Source of the DNA: Sporosarcina aquimarina
Lineage (GTDB): Bacteria > Bacillota > Bacilli > Bacillales_A > Planococcaceae
DNA: 64,000 bases
NCBI RefSeq assembly: GCF_019748715.1
Contig: NZ_JACLBZ010000007.1
Coordinates: forward strand, 1 to 64,000
Direction: 5' to 3'
Position 1 is the first letter of the stretch. Every line of letters begins with the position of its first letter. The position numbers and the translations under genes were made by a program. The notes under the pieces were generated by a model that had not been told where the DNA came from, did not search any database, and saw only the letters and a list, made by a program, of their open reading frames with translations. Below are positions 61,867 through 64,000 of the stretch, piece by piece.

Positions 61867-62624
61867 GCGGATCTGTATATATTGTAGGGGCTGGTCCTGG
61901 TGACCCGAAACTATTGACAATTAGAGGATTAGAGTGCATTCAACAAGCAGATGTGATTTTGTATGACCGTCTAGTGAATATTGAATTATTACAACATGCG
62001 AAAGCGGATGCTGAGCTGATTTATTGTGGTAAAGAGCCAGGCAAGCATGGAATGATTCAAGATGAAATTCATCGGGTGTTAGTAGAACAGGCAAATTTAG
62101 GCAAGCAGGTGCTTCGTCTAAAAGGCGGCGATCCGTTTGTTTTTGGGCGAGGTGCGGAGGAAGCTGCAGTGTTACGACAAGCTAATATACCATTTGAAAT
62201 CGTCCCTGGCATTTCGGCAGGAATTGCTGCACCAGCATATGCGGGGATACCGGTTACCCATCGTGACTATGCGGCAAGCTTTGCGATTGTTCCTGGTCAT
62301 GGCCGTGCTGAAAAAGGGCAGGACTTTTTAAATTGGTCAGCACTTGCTCAAATTGATACGGTGGCATTTTATATGAGTGTAGGTAACATTGATCATATTA
62401 CAAAAAGCTTAATTAAAAACGGTAAAAGTGAAACAACCCCTGTGGCGGTTATTGAATGGGGAACCACTGAAAACCAACGTACAATCACAGGTAATCTCGC
62501 GACGATTGCACAAGAAATCCAAGCACATCAGATTTCGAATCCATCGATGATTTTAGTTGGGGATGTAGTGAATGTTCGTGAAGAAATTTCCTGGTTTGAA
62601 GAAAAGGAGCGTAACCAATGTTAG
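61863..62624 (+). CDS. cobA: Uroporphyrinogen-III C-methyltransferase
   Basis: Makes precorrin-2, the entry step from uroporphyrinogen III. It has 253 residues: YIVGAGPGDPKLLTIRGLE, LKGGDPFVFGRGAEEAAVL, EIVPGISAGIAAPAYAGIPVTHRD. GTG 61863 follows AGGAG and overlaps the sirC stop. Together with sirC it equals a split CysG without the AB fusion. Confidence 0.95.
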   Translation: MSGSVYIVGAGPGDPKLLTIRGLECIQQADVILYDRLVNIELLQHAKADAELIYCGKEPGKHGMIQDEIHRVLVEQANLGKQVLRLKGGDPFVFGRGAEEAAVLRQANIPFEIVPGISAGIAAPAYAGIPVTHRDYAASFAIVPGHGRAEKGQDFLNWSALAQIDTVAFYMSVGNIDHITKSLIKNGKSETTPVAVIEWGTTENQRTITGNLATIAQEIQAHQISNPSMILVGDVVNVREEISWFEEKERNQC

Positions 62625-63172
62625 AAGCATTAAAGAAACGCCGTGCGATTCGCCAATTTAAAACACGTGAAGTAGAACGAGAGAAAATCGAGACATTACT
62701 AGAAGCAGCTACGTATGCACCAAATGACCGACTGCGGGAGCCATGGCATTTTTATGTATTGCAAGGCGACAGCTTAAAACGTTATGAACAAGTAGCACTT
62801 GATTATTTACAAAAACGCTTTCCGACAAAACCACACTTAGTGGAAAGTTCAATGGAAGCGATCACCAAAACGCCGCTTATCATCGTAGTAACTTCGGCCA
62901 TTGTGGATGGAGATGAAGGCGCGACAAAAGATAATACCTTTGCAGTCAGTGGTGCTATCATGTCGATGTGGTTAATGGCGGAACAGCTAGGTTTAGGTAT
63001 GGTATGGCGCACACGTGGCGTTGGTCTTGTGCATGATACCGCATTGCATACGTTTATCGGTGCATCGGATAAAGAGCAATTAATAGGGACGCTTTGCATA
63101 GGGTACCCGGCAGAAGAAATCATCACTGCGAAAAAACGTACACCATTTGCTGAGAAAACAACTTGGCTATAA
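62618..63172 (+). CDS. Nitroreductase-family protein of the cobalamin operon (CbiY-like)
   Basis: FMN-binding nitroreductase fold, 184 residues: LKKRRAIRQFKTREVE, YAPNDRLREPWHFYVL and MAEQLGLGMVWRTRGVG. A gene of this type (cbiY) lies at the same place in the P. megaterium operon. Its reaction is unsettled; reduction of the corrin cobalt before adenosylation is a reasonable guess. The gene overlaps cobA by seven bases. Confidence 0.8.
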   Translation: MLEALKKRRAIRQFKTREVEREKIETLLEAATYAPNDRLREPWHFYVLQGDSLKRYEQVALDYLQKRFPTKPHLVESSMEAITKTPLIIVVTSAIVDGDEGATKDNTFAVSGAIMSMWLMAEQLGLGMVWRTRGVGLVHDTALHTFIGASDKEQLIGTLCIGYPAEEIITAKKRTPFAEKTTWL

Positions 63173-63185
63173 GGGGGAATTGAAA

Positions 63186-63725
63186 ATGGCACGACAAGGA
63201 ATGTTGTTAGTATATACAGGTGAGGGCAAAGGAAAAACTACTGCTTCACTTGGAGTCACTTTGCGTGCAATTGGTCGCGGTATGAAGGTGAAGTATTTTC
63301 AATTTATTAAATCACCCGAACGTACATATGGTGAACAAATTGCTTTGCGGAAACTTGGTGTTGAAACCGTGCAATTAGGCATCGGATTCACATGGACAAA
63401 AACACCGGAAGAGCATCGCGAAGCACTTGCAAAAGCTTGGCAAACCGTAAAAAAAGAGCTCCAAGACGAAACGACAGATGTATTGGTGCTGGATGAGTTG
63501 AATAATGCATTAGCCATCACACGTTTTCCAGTGAACGATGTATTACCTCTAGCAGAAGTGCTAGAAGCAATAGAGAACCGACCGAAAACTATGCACTTAG
63601 TCATTACAGGTCGCTCTGCACATCCATCCCTCCTCGCATTAGCCGATTTAGTATCAACAATCGATGCAACTAAGCATTATTATACGGAGCAAGATGTCCA
63701 AGCGATGAAAGGTCTTGAATTTTAA
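63186..63725 (+). CDS. cobO: Cob(I)yrinic acid a,c-diamide adenosyltransferase
   Basis: Attaches the adenosyl group to cobalt. BtuR/CobO family, 179 residues: P-loop [25 protein letters not shown] and [16 protein letters not shown] 63186 follows AAGGGGG; the frame from 63147 would overlap the preceding gene. Its stop overlaps the cobQ ATG by one base. Confidence 0.95.
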   Translation: MARQGMLLVYTGEGKGKTTASLGVTLRAIGRGMKVKYFQFIKSPERTYGEQIALRKLGVETVQLGIGFTWTKTPEEHREALAKAWQTVKKELQDETTDVLVLDELNNALAITRFPVNDVLPLAEVLEAIENRPKTMHLVITGRSAHPSLLALADLVSTIDATKHYYTEQDVQAMKGLEF

Positions 63726-64000
63726 TGAAAGCCATCATGATTCAAGGGACTGCTTCAGATGTAGGAAAAAGTGTTTTATGTACTGCTCTCTGCCGTATCC
63801 TAGTGAACGACGGATATCGGATCGCACCATTTAAATCACAAAATATGGCACTCAATTCCTACATCACGAAAGACGGCGGAGAAATCGGTCGGGCACAGGG
63901 TGTCCAAGCAGAGGCTGCAAAGATTGATGCCACGACTGACATGAATCCTATTTTACTGAAACCGACAGGCAATATGGTGTCGGAAGTAATTTTACATGGT
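63725..64000 (+). CDS. cobQ: Cobyric acid synthase, N-terminal part (truncated by window end)
   Basis: 92 codons, open to the window end. [20 protein letters not shown] is the ATP-binding loop and [15 protein letters not shown] the next CobQ/CbiP motif. It amidates the b, d, e and g side chains of adenosylcobyrinate diamide. The glutaminase domain lies beyond the window. Confidence 0.93.
   Translation, partial: MKAIMIQGTASDVGKSVLCTALCRILVNDGYRIAPFKSQNMALNSYITKDGGEIGRAQGVQAEAAKIDATTDMNPILLKPTGNMVSEVILHG

Overview
The window is a low-GC Gram-positive chromosome segment. Gene order, the sporulation sigma factor SigH, zinc-type S14, TTG-started rpoB and rpoC, and sigma-A promoters with 17-bp spacers all point to Bacillales. 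A Planococcaceae (Sporosarcina-like) member is my best guess, inferred from protein similarity and not proven. Every gene reads on the + strand except one doxX-like gene.

Layout. (1) 66-5.6 kb: cysE-cysS-mrnC-rlmB-rae1, sigH, rpmG-secE-nusG. (2) 5.7-16.6 kb: rplKA, rplJL with an L10 leader, an RsmC-type methyltransferase, and rpoB-rpoC separated by a palindromic repeat element. (3) 16.6-35.7 kb: the str, S10, spc and alpha ribosomal operons from rpsL to rplQ. The usual Bacillus rplGB (before rpsL) and map/ybzG (before infA) genes are missing from their places. (4) 35.8-40.3 kb: a structured leader, the ECF transporter energizing module ecfA1-ecfA2-ecfT, truA, rplM and rpsI. (5) 40.3-50.1 kb: an AT-richer catabolic island. 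(6) 50.1-51.2 kb: a gene-poor stretch with a large inverted repeat, then the doxX-like gene. (7) 51.5-64 kb: a cobalamin riboswitch and an anaerobic (cobalt-early) corrin operon, cbiH60-J-C-D-ET-L-F-G-A-sirC-cobA-cbiY-like-cobO-cobQ, cut off by the window end.

The island is the most interesting part. It encodes the lower (maleamate) branch of nicotinate degradation: a NicC-like monooxygenase, NicX dioxygenase, NicD deformylase, NicF amidase and NicE isomerase, plus a TRAP transporter. No nicotinate hydroxylase is present, so the imported substrate is probably 6-hydroxynicotinate or a related hydroxypyridine. It is bounded by the intact 3' end of rpsI and a decayed 102-bp copy of that end (91/102 identical) 9.8 kb away, which looks like the footprint of integration at rpsI, although no integrase remains. 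Its first gene is an apparently unusual regulator: a MerR-type DNA-binding domain fused to an isochorismatase-fold domain clearly related to NicF, in which the catalytic Cys and Lys are replaced (Ser and Thr). A 9-bp motif, TGGTAAGTT, occurs at all three promoter regions of the island (regulator, transporter, nic operon). This suggests a one-component sensor built from a dead copy of a pathway enzyme.
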